Source: Paramacrobiotus metropolitanus (taxonomy: Eukaryota > Tardigrada > Eutardigrada > Parachela > Macrobiotidae). Taken from it: DNA of 64,000 nt. Numbering within the stretch: the stretch's first letter is position 1; the number at the start of each line of letters is the position of its first letter. This document shows positions 21,430-33,300 of the stretch, piece after piece. The notes beneath the pieces were generated by a model. The model was given only the letters and a program-made list of their open reading frames with translations, had not been told where the DNA came from and did no database searches. The position numbers and the translations under genes were made by a program. Location of the stretch: the NCBI RefSeq assembly GCF_019649055.1, contig NW_026570501.1, forward strand, positions 1 through 64,000, in the 5' to 3' direction.

Positions 21430-22120
21430 GAGACCTTTGCGACAGGTGTATTAATAACTTTCGGTCGATGCTGCGCTCTTGATGGCGGCTGCTGCTCCAA
21501 AGACTGCTGTTGTGAGCTTTAGCGCATAACTACCGCACGTGCTACTGGACCGTATTCGCTGACTGGAGTGATTTCCGATGCAAACGCATGGCAACATTCA
21601 TGAAAAGTGCAAGCATGCACCACATACGTGCAGTGTAAAGGCTACTCGGCGTAGCATAAAGATGTGCGCTATTTCGAGAATAGAATTGATCAAATCGGTG
21701 TACAGAACTCTGTAGTTGTTGTGTCCAGTTTTCTTACATCGTTTTTTTTTACTTTCCAGTTTTACTTTTTCTGCCAGTTTACTGACCACTGCAACGCCCT
21801 TGTTTTGAACTCCTCGTTATCGACTATACGATGAACGGTTTTGTTATGGTCAGTTGTTGTTCGCCAAATCATTGCAGAATTAAACGATTCACCATTAGGA
21901 CCGTCAACGCCCAATAATGTTGCTAAACACCCAAGTCACCCCCTGTGATCCATGGTCATTACAAGCACATTGTAAGTTCCCTTTCATAATTGAACTTTTT
22001 CCTAACTGAATCGAGAAATCCAAGCCCCAACCTGCCGGGTAGTGAGCGTTGGAAGGGAGAAAAACTTATTCGCTTGTCTCTGTTCGGTAACAGCAATTAT
22101 TTTTCTGCAGTAATTCTCAC
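21430..22120. other. No gene recognised
   Basis: No domain, no splice-supported frame and no obvious repeat. Confidence 0.4.
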
Positions 22121-22125
22121 GAAGG

Positions 22126-22752
22126 GTGGGCAACGGGTGGACAACGCAGGACAATGGCGAACAACGGAGGACAACGGGTGGACAACGCAAGGCAACGGAT
22201 GGACAACGGAGGACAACGGGTGGACAACGCAAGACAACGGGTTCACAACACGTGGACAACGCAAGACAACGGGTGGACAACGCAAGACAACGGGTGGACA
22301 ACGGAGGACAACAGGTGGACAACGGGGAACAACGGGTGGACAACGGAGAACAACGGGTAGACAACGGAGGACAACGGGTGGACAACGGAGGACAACGGGT
22401 GGACAACGCAAGACAACGGGTGGACAACGCAAGACAACGGGTGGACAACGCAAGACAACGGGTGGGCAACGCAAGACAACGGGTGGACAACGGAGGACAA
22501 CGGGTGGACAACGCAAGACAACGGGTGGGCAACGCAAGACAACGGGTTGACAACAGGTGGACAACGCAAGACAACGGGTGGACAACGGAGGACAACGGGG
22601 GGACAACGGAGGATAACGGGTGGGCAACGCAAGACAACGGGTGGGCAACGCAAGGCAACGGGCGGACAACGGAGAACAACGTAAGACAACGGAGACTACA
22701 CCCATGATTCCGCGTTCTAAAAAATTGACGTGTAGAAAACGTGCCATACCTA
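22126..22752 (-). repeat. GTTGTC satellite block B, inverted relative to block A
   Basis: Units cggtggacaacg(gaggacaa), cgcaagacaacgggtggaca and so on are the reverse complement of block A. At its right edge the sequence ttgacgtgtagaaaacgtgc is the inverse of the left flank of block A. Unit order is more regular here (21-bp pairs gggtggacaacgcaagacaa), suggesting younger amplification. Confidence 0.9.
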
Positions 22753-22959
22753 CTCAGTGCAGTAGTAAGAAGCCGACAAGCCATCGCCGTGTTGTGGATC
22801 TGATGATCCAATCCACTGGCGTTTGATCTTCAATCCGATCTTGAGCGCTGCCCTGCCTGCACGGCAGCTGCGTTAGCGACAAAAGAATAATTTTTATTCT
22901 CTCCAGTTTTCGCTTTATATAGAGCGCCGACGCATTACTATTATTTTCATGATTTGTAA

Positions 22960-23220
22960 ATCTAGAATTCTCTGGACAGCAATTTTTCTGGTTGGTATAA
23001 TCAGAAACAAAAATTATGCCGTTAAGTGCTCAGAAGACACAAGTGACTTCACTTCAGCTCGCACTGAATCCGCGGATATGATCTGCCAACTGATAACCAT
23101 GCGATGCAGCATATCCGCAATCCGAATTAGAGAACATCCGTATTGCAGGTGCGCGATGGGCAGCATCTTTGATGTGCGCGCGTAGAAGTCACCAAACGTT
23201 CTCCCATACTTACTTTAGAT
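22960..23220. repeat. Dispersed repeat R1, copy 1
   Basis: Shares with 52.34-52.51 kb the words gtgctcagaaga, gctcg(c)actgaat, ggatatgatctgcc, aactgataa and gcagcatatcc. Diverged, non-coding. Its second copy forms the core of a fold-back element in a kelch intron. Confidence 0.55.
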
Positions 23221-23847
23221 GATTATTACACAAAAATAGTAATACTTACCGGAAAACAAAAAATTTATTACAAAACTGCACATTTTATTCTATAAGGTGA
23301 TGTAAGTCTCATATTTTGTAGAATATGTGCTGATTTCGACTTTACTGCCCGTCAGCGTGTGCGCTGCGTATATCCGCTTCAGCGGATGAGTGCAGTGTAT
23401 CAGCACCCGTACGTACAAGAGAGAGAGGCGAGACGGCATGTGAGTGAGTGCAAGTACGCCCATGTGGGCGGAGCACCACGCGCAGGCTCGTATGCCTGAT
23501 AAGTACAACGTAATTAGTACATCTTGCAGTAAAATAACCGTGACAAGAGAAATTTGTACGAAATTATTGACGACGGTTTAGTTATTATTGCGCATAATGC
23601 CAAAAATATCAGGCTCGTACCACGATGTTACTCAGTTGCGTAAATCGGCACACGTTAACCTGGTAAAACAGTAGGTAAACGTCATCTCGTAATCGCCAGC
23701 TTGGGTGATGTGGGCCACCTATGCATGATAGGTACACGCTATACAGATATACTTGCCGACCGAACTGCGCGCTAAACCTTTATGCCAGATCTCTCTCTAC
23801 ACATGGCGCATTTTAAACTTTACAGACAACAGCATGACATCACCTCT

Positions 23848-23920
23848 AATCTGCGGCCTCACGCAGAACTGTTCTAGAGAGTTCAACTCTCTAGAACAAT
23901 TCTGCGTGAGGCCGCAGATT
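23848..23920. repeat. 73-bp hairpin
   Basis: Arms atctgcggcctcacgcagaa and ttctgcgtgaggccgcagat continue inward (gttctagagagtt / aactctctagaac) to an essentially loop-free centre. One mismatch in about 36 bp. Confidence 0.85.
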
Positions 23921-24044
23921 TCCGTTGTCGGCTTAGGCTGTACAATCAAAAAAATTTACTTTAAAAAAACTGTGCACAAGTATTCTCCATAAAGACGTAA
24001 TTCATACCAGCAGATAATGAAATGCAATTCCTATCAGTTCCTGT

Positions 24045-24484
24045 TGTTACGCCGGTATTCGCATAGCGGTCATTTGAAAGGCGACTCTGTTTATGAGCTT
24101 TATTGCTAAACTTGTGTTTGTGCATGATGCGTTTTATTACAGCTTGTTTAACTGCGTGTGTGTGTGCATGAATGAGCACGTTATGGCTTTGGCCATAACG
24201 CTTAACAATCTAAGAGATTGTTCTCATGTTTATTGTCATCATGAAAGTTACCGAACTTTCTAGAATCGTTGCAACACGGTTGCACTTGGATATAAGGTGT
24301 TGCTTTGCTGTGTATGATATCGATCATTCCAGCGATCGGTCTACCATTTCCTGTTGCTTTCCATCTCATTGTTATTCTTGCTTGTTGTGTGATTAAAGTT
24401 ATAGTTAAGAACTATTACTTTCACTTTCCGTCAGCACAATATACGAGTATATTACGCAGTCATATACGGCACTGGCCCCTATTA
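24045..24484 (+). repeat. 5' LTR
   Basis: 440 bp; contains a TATA-like word (ggatataagg, about 24,291) and an attaaag word (about 24,391), plausible promoter and polyadenylation elements. An open 72-codon frame inside it is present in both LTRs and is incidental. Confidence 0.9.
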
Positions 24485-24681
24485 TTGGTGCCGAAACCGT
24501 GGACGGAAGCGTCCACAGTGTGAGTTCGTTTAGCGGTGCTTTTACCAGCTATTTATTCCGTCACGACGCGTGACCTTTATCGAACAGTTACCAGTGTCGA
24601 CGTTAATTGCGTTAATTGCTTTTACCGTAATCGTTTGTTGTTGCTGCGGAATATTTTTTTTCCTGACACGTCGTCAACAAT

Positions 24682-25327
24682 CATGTCCACCACCGAGTCA
24701 GGGACGACGAAAGTCGGTGAAACGCAAGACAGCGCGAATCGTAACATTATGTTAGATTCAAGAGCGCTGGCCACACAATTTTCCAACCTTTGTATCGGTA
24801 CGGATATGAGGCCACCCCTCTACAGCGGACGTGCTGGTGAAGACGTCGAGCAGTGGGTGCGCCGGTACAAAGTGATTGTTGCTGCCCTGGAGTGGGACGA
24901 TGCCAAGGCGCTACGTCAGCTTCCGGCTTACTTGGATGGATTTGCCGCAACATGGTGGTACAAAGCGAGCGAAGACGGAGAGAAGAAACCGTTCGCTACA
25001 ACGAAGTTGTTCCTGGAAGCCTTAGTCAAGCGCTTCCAGTCCAAAGATTACTGCACCCGTCTCAAACGACAGTTACGTGACCGAAAACAGGACCCCGACG
25101 AGCCACTCGAAGATTACTACAATGATGTTTTGGCAATGTGTGACCGCATCGACCGCGACATGGACGATGATGCCGTCATCACTCGGCTCCGAAATGGTCT
25201 CCTTCCAGAATTTTGTCAGCGCCTTGCCATGAGCACAGCCAAAACGCCTATGGAGTTCCTTACGGATATGCAGCGAGTTTCGCACGTACTGTATTTGGAG
25301 GCCAAAAACAGTACGTACGACGACTAG
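24682..25327 (+). CDS. gag: Gag-like capsid protein of the LTR element
   Basis: The likely start is the methionine of MSTTESGTTKVGETQDS (24682), giving about 214 residues. A Ty3-type Retrotrans_gag core is visible: PPLYSGRAGEDVEQWVRRYK, then AYLDGFAATWWYK, FLEALVKRFQSKDY, and EPLEDYYNDVLAMCDRID with RLRNGLLPEF. The frame stops right after it, and no zinc knuckle or pol follows in frame. It would form the particle that packages element RNA. Downstream sequence (25,328-26,258) is only fragmentary frames. Confidence 0.85.
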
Positions 25328-26258
25328 CACTACGTCATGGCAAGCGACTGCACACGGTGCGGGTCGCAGAATACGGCCGGGATCACGGATCTTGACTGGT
25401 ACGATGTGTCGTGGCTGGAAGCGATACAGTCGTACGCAGTGCAGCCGATTACGCGGAGGAGCAGTGTCATTGTCACGTTTGGTGCATCCGGCATCGTCAC
25501 GGACGATGTTGCAGTATCGGCCAGTATGCCGAGGAGGACAACGAAGGCTGCTGTGTGGTGAAGCCTTTTGGTGGGTATTGAATACGTTGTCCATTGTGTT
25601 AGTTATCTGCAGGGATCAGCTGGACCTACGGCAGCCACGGAGCGTGTCGCGAAGTGTCCGAATCAATGCCGGCTTACCGAGATGCAGGATAGTTCCATAT
25701 CCTGGAAACCCCCATGCAGAGTTTACGAAATGGGACGTGGATCCCCTTGGCTCCGCCGGGAATGGAGTGCGGAACGGCGACAGTCTGATCAGCTGAAACC
25801 GTGGCCGGCGTTACTCAGATGTCCCGGAAGCGAGACGCTTTTGGAACAAAGCGGTGTACTGTAGTGAGTCACGCGCGCGTAGCGGTACAGTGGAGGAGCC
25901 AGTGGTCGGTTGTGGTTGCCGACCGGTAACCGATTACGCACCCGGTTACACGCTGAATGTCCGTTTGACGTTCAGCTGCGGGACGTTGGACGCAACGGTG
26001 CCCAAATGCGATGCCAATTTTGATTAATTGGCCCAGTGATGGCGATTCCCCAACGCCACACTTTGTCTCCAGCCAGCGCGGAAAAGCCGAGGGAAGCCTC
26101 AACCCTCTCATTATGGAAACGTTCCATGCGGTTATTTGCAAACGTTGCAAGCGGGCAGATGTTCGTGATTCGAATCGCCTACGATCACCTGGATGGACCG
26201 GATGCCACCGGCATTGGCGCTTCCGGTTGCGAGGACGCAACCGTTAAGGAGGAGAGAG
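25328..26258 (+). other. Internal region of the LTR element without pol
   Basis: Several short overlapping frames, none with RT, RNase H, integrase or protease motifs. It ends with the purine tract. It probably derives from a deleted pol region or captured sequence. Confidence 0.5.
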
Positions 26259-26698
26259 TGTTACGCCGGTATTCGCATAGCGGTCATTTGAAAGGCGACT
26301 CTGTTTATGAGCTTTATTGCTAAACTTGTGTTTGTGCATGATGCGTTTTATTACAGCTTGTTTAACTGCGTGTGTGTGTGCATGAATGAGCACGTTATGG
26401 CTTTGGCCATAACGCTTAACAATCTAAGAGATTGTTCTCATGTTTATTGTCATCATGAAAGTTACCGAACTTTCTAGAATCGTTGCAACACGGTTGCACT
26501 TGGATATAAGGTGTTGCTTTGCTGTGTATGATATCGATCATTCCAGCGATCGGTCTACCATTTCCTGTTGCTTTCCATCTCATTGTTATTCTTGCTTGTT
26601 GTGTGATTAAAGTTATAGTTAAGAACTATTACTTTCACTTTCCGTCAGCACAATATACGAGTATATTACGCAGTCATATACGGCACTGGCCCCTATTA
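26259..26698 (+). repeat. 3' LTR
   Basis: Reads the same as the 5' LTR over all 440 bp. Followed by the target duplication CTGT. Confidence 0.9.
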
Positions 26699-26702
26699 CT
26701 GT

Positions 26703-27285
26703 ATAGCCTAGTTTGGTCTAATTTGAGTGGAAACGGGAAATTCACCTCAACATTTTTGATTCTATGTATATCATAATTAAATTTTGCTAGCACGATCCAA
26801 AACTACTGTATAGTGCGGCGACACTTTTGGCAGGACACCCACTTTGGCCACCAGACATTTGGGTCACTTAACAAAAAGTAAAAAAGCTTAAGAAAACCAG
26901 CAACTAGGTACACAGTCCGGCAAACATGCCCTACGGACGCATGCCCCCCATTGCCACTTTCACCAACATGTTCAGTTGGTAACCCTGTGGTTAGACTGAG
27001 GCATAACTTTACGGGAAACCTGGGTTTTCTTTACTCAATTGGTGGCATTTTAGAAAATGTAACCGGCATTACCAAATCCAACAATTCAGGCTGCATTCAG
27101 CAGCTAATACTATCAGGCAGTACGCATAGGCGCATTTTGTGGCGGTGGTCGCGCGTAGCACCGCATAAGCCGACACCACATAAATCCTGAGGAGCCAAAT
27201 AGGTTGATTATGGTCTTCGCGGTTTCGAAACATATATGTTTTCGCAAATGCGACGCTAATGCAGTCCGGGCGAGAGGTCGAGGTG
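26703..27285. other. No gene recognised
   Basis: Non-coding; no repeat or domain recognised. Confidence 0.35.
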
Positions 27286-27510
27286 TCATTGCACCACTCC
27301 ATGTGTCGTTCCACTTGCCATTGTACGACAAATTCCTCTAATAATACCTGTTTTACGCCCTGGCAGTCGAAACTTTCGGCACATTCGGTTCGGATTTTAT
27401 GGCGCTCATTCGTTTCGCTGGCAGAAAGATTCGCGACGTGCCCTCGTTCTACTGCGTTTTTGAAGCAGAGATTAACCCGTTGACGGGCATTGGTGTCTGG
27501 AAACGACAAG
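27286..27510 (+). pseudogene. RT-element C-terminal domain remnant, part 1
   Basis: A plus-strand frame contains ALAVETFGTFGSDFMALIRF and AGRKIRDV. This matches the block LAVETFFTFGSDFMELIRF / AGGKIGDV of the better copy at 40 kb. The frame then degrades. The conserved C-terminal end of the same domain reappears on the same strand at 29.34-29.47 kb, as if about 1.85 kb had been inserted between. Confidence 0.6.
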
Positions 27511-29335
27511 AGGTTTTTGATTTTTTTCCCAGCGATCGGCAACAGTTATTCGTTGTCCCATAACGTATTAAGCAAAAGGGGACTTTAAAGCAGCAATAAA
27601 AACACAATTTGAACTTGTGTCTTAAGTTAATTAAGAACGATAGGTGCGCGAAAATCGCTAATTTTGAACTTTCTGACGTCTCGTAGGTCTTGCTAATTAA
27701 CTAATTAGTGGATGAATAATTAAACCCGAGATAAATCAACAAGGTACAACTGGCAACCCTCTATTCAAAAAATGTCTTACACTGAATCTAAAAGTTGAAC
27801 CATAGATGACCACAGTCCCTCAAAAACGTGTGTCGTCTGCCAACACCATTGCCCGTGAAGGGTTGTGAATACACGGGCGGGTGCACTTTCGACAGATTAT
27901 TTTCATTACGTAAACGGAATAAGTTACTAGCGAATTTTAGATTTCACAAAACAAGTTCCGTACAGTTCGACTTTCGTGTAGGCGTTGGCGTTACGGGTTG
28001 ATTTACGTCCGTTCGCGACGTAAGGCGCCGTAACCCAACGTCGTTGGCTGACGCGTAAAAACTATCTGCCTTACGCGGATCTGTACAACGGCTCAGCCAT
28101 ATGGCTGAGCGATAAGCCAGCGTATGCTGCCTGTGGATCTTTTTTGTGTGCTCTAACCGCCTCCCCGCTAGCAGGTTGGTCACGCTCTCGGCACTCTCGA
28201 TTCGATTTATTTTTCAGCTGTACGTCACTGCAAGTGTGCGTCCGTACAAGCATTTTAAACGATGTTCATTCTGCTAACGTACTGTTTATGTTACGCAGTA
28301 CCTTCTAGTGTACGGAGCCTAAACCATGTGAAATCTAAAATTCCCTACTGTCGGTTCGGACGCAAAACATGCGCCATGTGGTTTTGGTTGTCGAAAGCTG
28401 GCAGAAAATGGGGTTGCTGAACGGCACCCCGGGCGGTCGGAATGGTGGTCCTGATGCGTTAGTCCTGACTGTAATAAGTGTAATTCTACCGCCAGTGTAC
28501 GTAGCACTGTAAATGGCTGCACAACCCTGCACTCTGCTGCTCTCTGCCTTCGATATGAGTACCGAACACCGCTTGGGCAAGCGAAGCAGCGCAGATTTAA
28601 AGAAACAGGCGAATTTTGAGTTCTGACCAGTCTCGGGCGACAGCAAGCTGTAATGACCACCTTAGTGATGTTGACCTTTGCGATAGCTTTATGTAGGTTA
28701 CATCCGGCCGATAATGTGTTAGAAAAGTGCGAATGACCACTAATATTTGGTTCGGCGCCAATCGCCTTTGCAGCTGGATTATACCCGCCGCTTTCCCCAT
28801 TCCCACCACTGCGGCTATACCAGGAAACGTGCAAGTCCGAATGATGCACGCAGTGTAAAGGCGGCTCGGCGTGTTTAAAAAATAAAATGCAGCAAGTGCA
28901 ATGTTAAATTGCACAAAGGCTGCTTCTTGAAGTGCCGTATGAGAGAGGGATGAAAGTTTGCGAAGGAATATTGTCTATCGCTTGTTTTCTATATTGTTTT
29001 GTATGTGTAGTAGTGGTCAAAATGCAAGGAAACGCTTTTTAGCAGTTTTTAAATTTTTGCTGACCAGTGGTCAAATTGTTGACCACTTCTATACTCCTGT
29101 TTTAAATTACTTTTTTTGAGCCATTTAATGAAACCTTTGTTTTAACTCTATCCCTATCAGACTAATTATTACAAAATTAGGCGTTTTTATGCTGTAGACC
29201 GTCCATGGGCATTGGCGTTGGCAAACGACATAGTCATCACCGCTGACCTATGGTCAGCACAAGCTCGCAAAAAATTCCCATTCTTAATTGAATTTTTTCA
29301 TTGGGAAATCCCGATTTTCAATAGGAAACGCGCAC
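27511..29335. other. Probable insertion splitting the RT-element remnant; no gene recognised
   Basis: The interval separates two pieces of one remnant. ORFs at 27.94-28.25 and 28.3-28.9 kb have no recognisable domain, no consistent frame use, and overlap on several frames. Confidence 0.35.
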
Positions 29336-29336
29336 T

Positions 29337-29472
29337 CCTTCGGGTACCGCCCGCTGGAGGGTTAAGTCTATCTGTAGTGAAAGGAAACGCCGCTGCTGTG
29401 TTGGGTACTATGAATATGCGTCCTAGAATGTCTGATGGCAATAACGATTTTGGTTGTTTCTTTAACGTTTAA
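29337..29472 (+). pseudogene. RT-element C-terminal domain remnant, part 2
   Basis: The frame ends with LSLSVVKGNAAAVLGTMNMR and DGNNDFGCFFNV, matching SPAVVKGNAVAVLGALNMR and DGDNDFGVFLAF of the copy at 39.9-40.4 kb. This is the C-terminus of the domain. Confidence 0.65.
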
Positions 29473-29661
29473 ATTTGGATCATTTTAAGTAGTATTACGC
29501 GAATGCATATTTTGTAATATCGATCGATGGCCTTTGCCGAATAAAGAGAATGTCAATTCCTCTAACCGGAATCAATGAATTAGTGTAGTCAAAACGAAGC
29601 AAGAATTATTACGATGGATTAATATGATTATTACACATAGTGATTAATATATTGCGAAATA

Positions 29662-29904
29662 CAGTACCGATCCGTTTGGATGGATCATGGGTAAGCCGCT
29701 CTAACGCTTACAGTAAAGTTCAACTTTAGATAAAATAAAGTTGGACTATTTTTCAGCTTTATATCTTTTTGTTCACCACACTGCGTATGTACGTAATAAT
29801 ACAGTTATGACAGTATAACTGCAGGCATGCTTCTTCCGACTACTGACCAGTAACACGCTTACCCATGGGCATGATTCATCCAGATTCCAAACGGATCGAT
29901 ACTG
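29662..29904. mobile_element. 243-bp TA-flanked MITE
   Basis: Ends cagtaccgatccgtttgga and tccaaacggatcgatactg are inverted, with subterminal atgggtaagc / gcttacccat also inverted. TA on both sides (29660-29661, 29905-29906). Tc1/mariner-type target choice. Confidence 0.8.
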
Positions 29905-30314
29905 TAGTCGTACTGCACAAGTGCATCCCCCTCTGCTTACCCGGCACGCATGCTTAATTTAGACCAGTCTCACTGAACTGCGCCATGTCGGCGTACTGAA
30001 CAGGAGCGCGTAAAAGCAGCCGTTGAGACGGCGGGTGAAGCAAACGCACGTCCATGCTTATTCCATCGACATCAAAATTTAATGGTGTTAGCAATTCAAT
30101 AAGCATTGCACGACACGGCAGGCTGGACTGTTAGTATTATTTTATTGCGGATCGCTCTACCACTACACGTATTCAGGTTTCAGAGCAAAAAAAGAAAACG
30201 AATTTAACAAACTACCACATTGTGCTGTCAAGTGTCACGGATTTTCTTGCTGTCGATTTAAAACAGCACTAATTTTGCGTATTTGCGTACAATCTGTTGC
30301 GGACTAGTCCCACA

Positions 30315-33300
30315 ATGGAGATCCTTCTACCAAACTTCCCACCAACGCGTCCCGAAGTTCCGTATTACTCCAAATATCACAGTGTATTCTCAACCGAGGG
30401 CGTTGCCATGACGTATCCCCCGTTTTGCGAAAACATTCCACTGGGACAACAGCTGGAAAACAATAAGGTAGGTTTCTTGGTACAGGTTATACAAAATTAA
30501 TAGCAGAGATAGTGCATGGGCTTAATTATCATGAAGTGAAACCTGACTGGGCGTGCTAATGTTATTCGAATGCTGAAAAAATTACAATTTGTTTTTCCGT
30601 GTGACATAGCCAAGAATTTTCAATGTATTATGATCTCTGATATTCTCGGCCATTATTCTAGTCTTTTTTATATACAGTAAAACGTCCTCGTACGTACACT
30701 CCCAAGATACGTACACCTCTCACTTAAGTACGAAAAATTCTGTACCGAAACTCTCCGTAGACTACAGTACAGGGGGGAACCTCTACGTGACGTACACCTC
30801 TACGATGCGTACACGTACACTTTTTCTCGGTACCGCTTAAGCACTAAACTGTACACAATCACCTCGAACATACGTACACTGGCGAGTCAGAATTTGATTT
30901 TTTAAAATATCCGATGGGAAAATCGTGAAAAAACAAAGAAACCAGCTCAAAATTGTAGGTTTTCTTTTGTTCTGAACTGATTCGGACGATGTTTTCTGTT
31001 CGAAGTGTGTGGGAGAAACTTTTCCGCCTGCTTATATGCTGTAAAAAGATAAAAATTTCTGTGAACTAATGCAACATAATTACATTTCAGAATTGCACGC
31101 TGTGTACAGTGCAGTTGCATGCAGTATACTGAGCACTCCACAGTGGGGCAGTGCCCTCATTATACAGTCGCCCCCCCAGGGGGGCTTGGGGGTGGCGATT
31201 CTATGTTACGTACACCTCTGAGTTACGTACGAAATTTTTTTAACGGAGGTGTACGTATCTTGGAGGTTTCACTGTATAAGCAAATTTTCAGTACATTATA
31301 TTGGTTTACTGAAGACTGTTTCAAAGATTTTTTATTTGTATTTTCCTTTATTTGTGATTATTTATTTGTTTGTATTTTCTTTGCTTGTATTTTGTATTCA
31401 TTTTATTTTTGTATATAATTTTTGCATTGGCAAATGCCAATGCGAATTGGCATTTGGGTTACGGATTTACCGCTAACCACAGTCTGGCGACATTTCTCTA
31501 AAAAAGCGCCGTTGCCTGAGTGCAGTGCAGTCGAATTTAGTTAACCGTAAATTAGCAAATTTTGTAAATGATGTGTTACCTCGTGTTTTTAATTATTACT
31601 TTTTACTTAGGGATAGCAGTTATAGTATAATACAGTGTACTTACACAGTTTCCGGCTTGATGAACACCAAATTATCTCAAGAAATGCCACTTTTACACGT
31701 AAAAACAGTAGGTTGCCAAAACATTTTGAGGCTTTGCTTTTAACGTAGTACGCCATCCAGTGCCTCAATAATAGCAACGGAAGCTGGAAAATATGAATAT
31801 TTAATTTTGTCGCCGAAGTAATAGTTTCCTTGTCCATCATGTTTTGTGATCTTTGAGCTTTAATTACTGTAATTTTAAAATTAATGAAAACAAATTTCAA
31901 CTGCACCATCGCGAGGCTCCACAGAAAAATACTGTAAACGCACAATTATAATTATAGCGACAATCGCCAAAGTGCTACGTTGCGGTTGAATACTCCTGAA
32001 ATTTCTTCTGAAGTTACTGGTTTCTGTTTTTCAGCCTGATGACGATTCAGAGCTATACGACACGCAATCCAAGATCCTTAAGCCAAACGCCGATTTTGCA
32101 TCTCACCCGAACACAATAACCACCTGCGATACTGCGTGCTCCTTGTCCGTTCACAGAGAAATAACACACAGCTCGCAAAATGTGGTTAAGAAAGTCAGTA
32201 CACAGGACGGTACAAGGAACGCTGGAAATACACGGTGCATGGCAGATGGTCTGCCTCATGTCTGCGTTGCCAGTAGTTTGGTTAGTGCTGCCTCCACAAG
32301 TCGGGACGAAATAGCACACGGTCAGTGTTGCTTCGGCAATAATCAGCATATTATACAAATGTAAGGAGTTAAGCACATGTTGTCACGCTGCAGATTCCAG
32401 AGAGGTCATCGTTTGTGTTGGGGGAATAACGCGGACTCAGCTCTTAGCGGATGTGAACTGCTTCGATCCTGTTGCGCTTACCTGGTCACCATTAACGCCT
32501 CTTCCGCACGCTGTTAGGTATCCTGGCGCTGTGAGTCTGGATGACGGTTCGATTTTTGTTTGTGGCGGATTGACGTCGCCCGGCGAGTATGGCCGGGTAC
32601 TGCCGACCGTCTTGCGACGCGATCCGATGACTGGCCAATGGAATAACGCGGCACCCATGCAGCATGCCCGGGAACGCGCGGGTGCAGCCGTGCTCCACAG
32701 TCGCATCTACGTAGCGGGTGGTCAAGGTTGGCGTGGCCGTCTGACGGACGCCGTGGAGATGTACGATCCACAGTGCGATCAGTGGCGGTCCGTAGCGCGC
32801 TTGCCAACGCCCATGAATGCATTCGCCATGGTGGCGCATCAAGACTATTTGTACACGTTCGGAGGGCGTTCACCTGAAAGATATCTTGACTCAGTATTCC
32901 GTTACGATCCACACGTGGACACGTGGAGTGAACTGGCTGGGATGCGGATGAAGCATGGCTCCCTCTCCGCATGTGTTGGCTCGAGCGGCTTGATTTTCGT
33001 TGTTAATTTCGGTACGGAAACAATCCCGAAACGATGAGATGTCGCCGACAATGGCTGAAAACGTGATTGCAGAAATTATTCGAAAGAATTAACTTAAGGG
33101 AAGTGGCCCGGTACGTGGTAGATTTGTGTACCTGGACGAAAACTTTCTCTTTCGTGCACTCCCAGACACTTCCTTGCTTTGTGTTATGACATTCTGCAGC
33201 TAGATGATTTGTATACACGGGCGTGAAAACCGTTTGTGCGCGCAACATCCGGTTCAAGAGTTATGGCTGTAAAAAAATTCCAAAAAGTTTATATGCATTC

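Larger units (their letters stand above)
24045..26698 (+). mobile_element. Non-autonomous LTR retrotransposon with identical-looking LTRs
   Basis: Two 440-bp direct repeats (24045-24484 and 26259-26698) begin TGTTACGCC and end CCCCTATTA. I saw no difference between them. A 4-bp CTGT duplication flanks the element (24041-24044, 26699-26702). A primer-binding-like TGGTGCCGAAACC follows the 5' LTR, and a purine tract (aaggaggagagag) precedes the 3' LTR. Only a gag-type ORF is present. No protease, RT or integrase can be seen, so it must be mobilised in trans. Insertion is recent. Confidence 0.92.

Noticed and set aside
22002-22811. 269-codon ORF across satellite block B
   Set aside because: Same reason: repetitive peptide from the 10-11 bp unit, merely extended into unique flanks.
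24305-24523. Hydrophobic 72-codon ORF inside the LTR
   Set aside because: Present identically in both LTRs; lies in promoter/R-region sequence, so incidental.
28319-28914. Overlapping minus-strand ORFs of 100-180 codons
   Set aside because: Three frames are open at once and none shows a domain; interval looks like insertion DNA between two pieces of one retroelement remnant.
32492-32972. Minus-strand ORFs over the kelch exon
   Set aside because: Shadows of the plus-strand kelch frame, which carries clear GG...W blade motifs.
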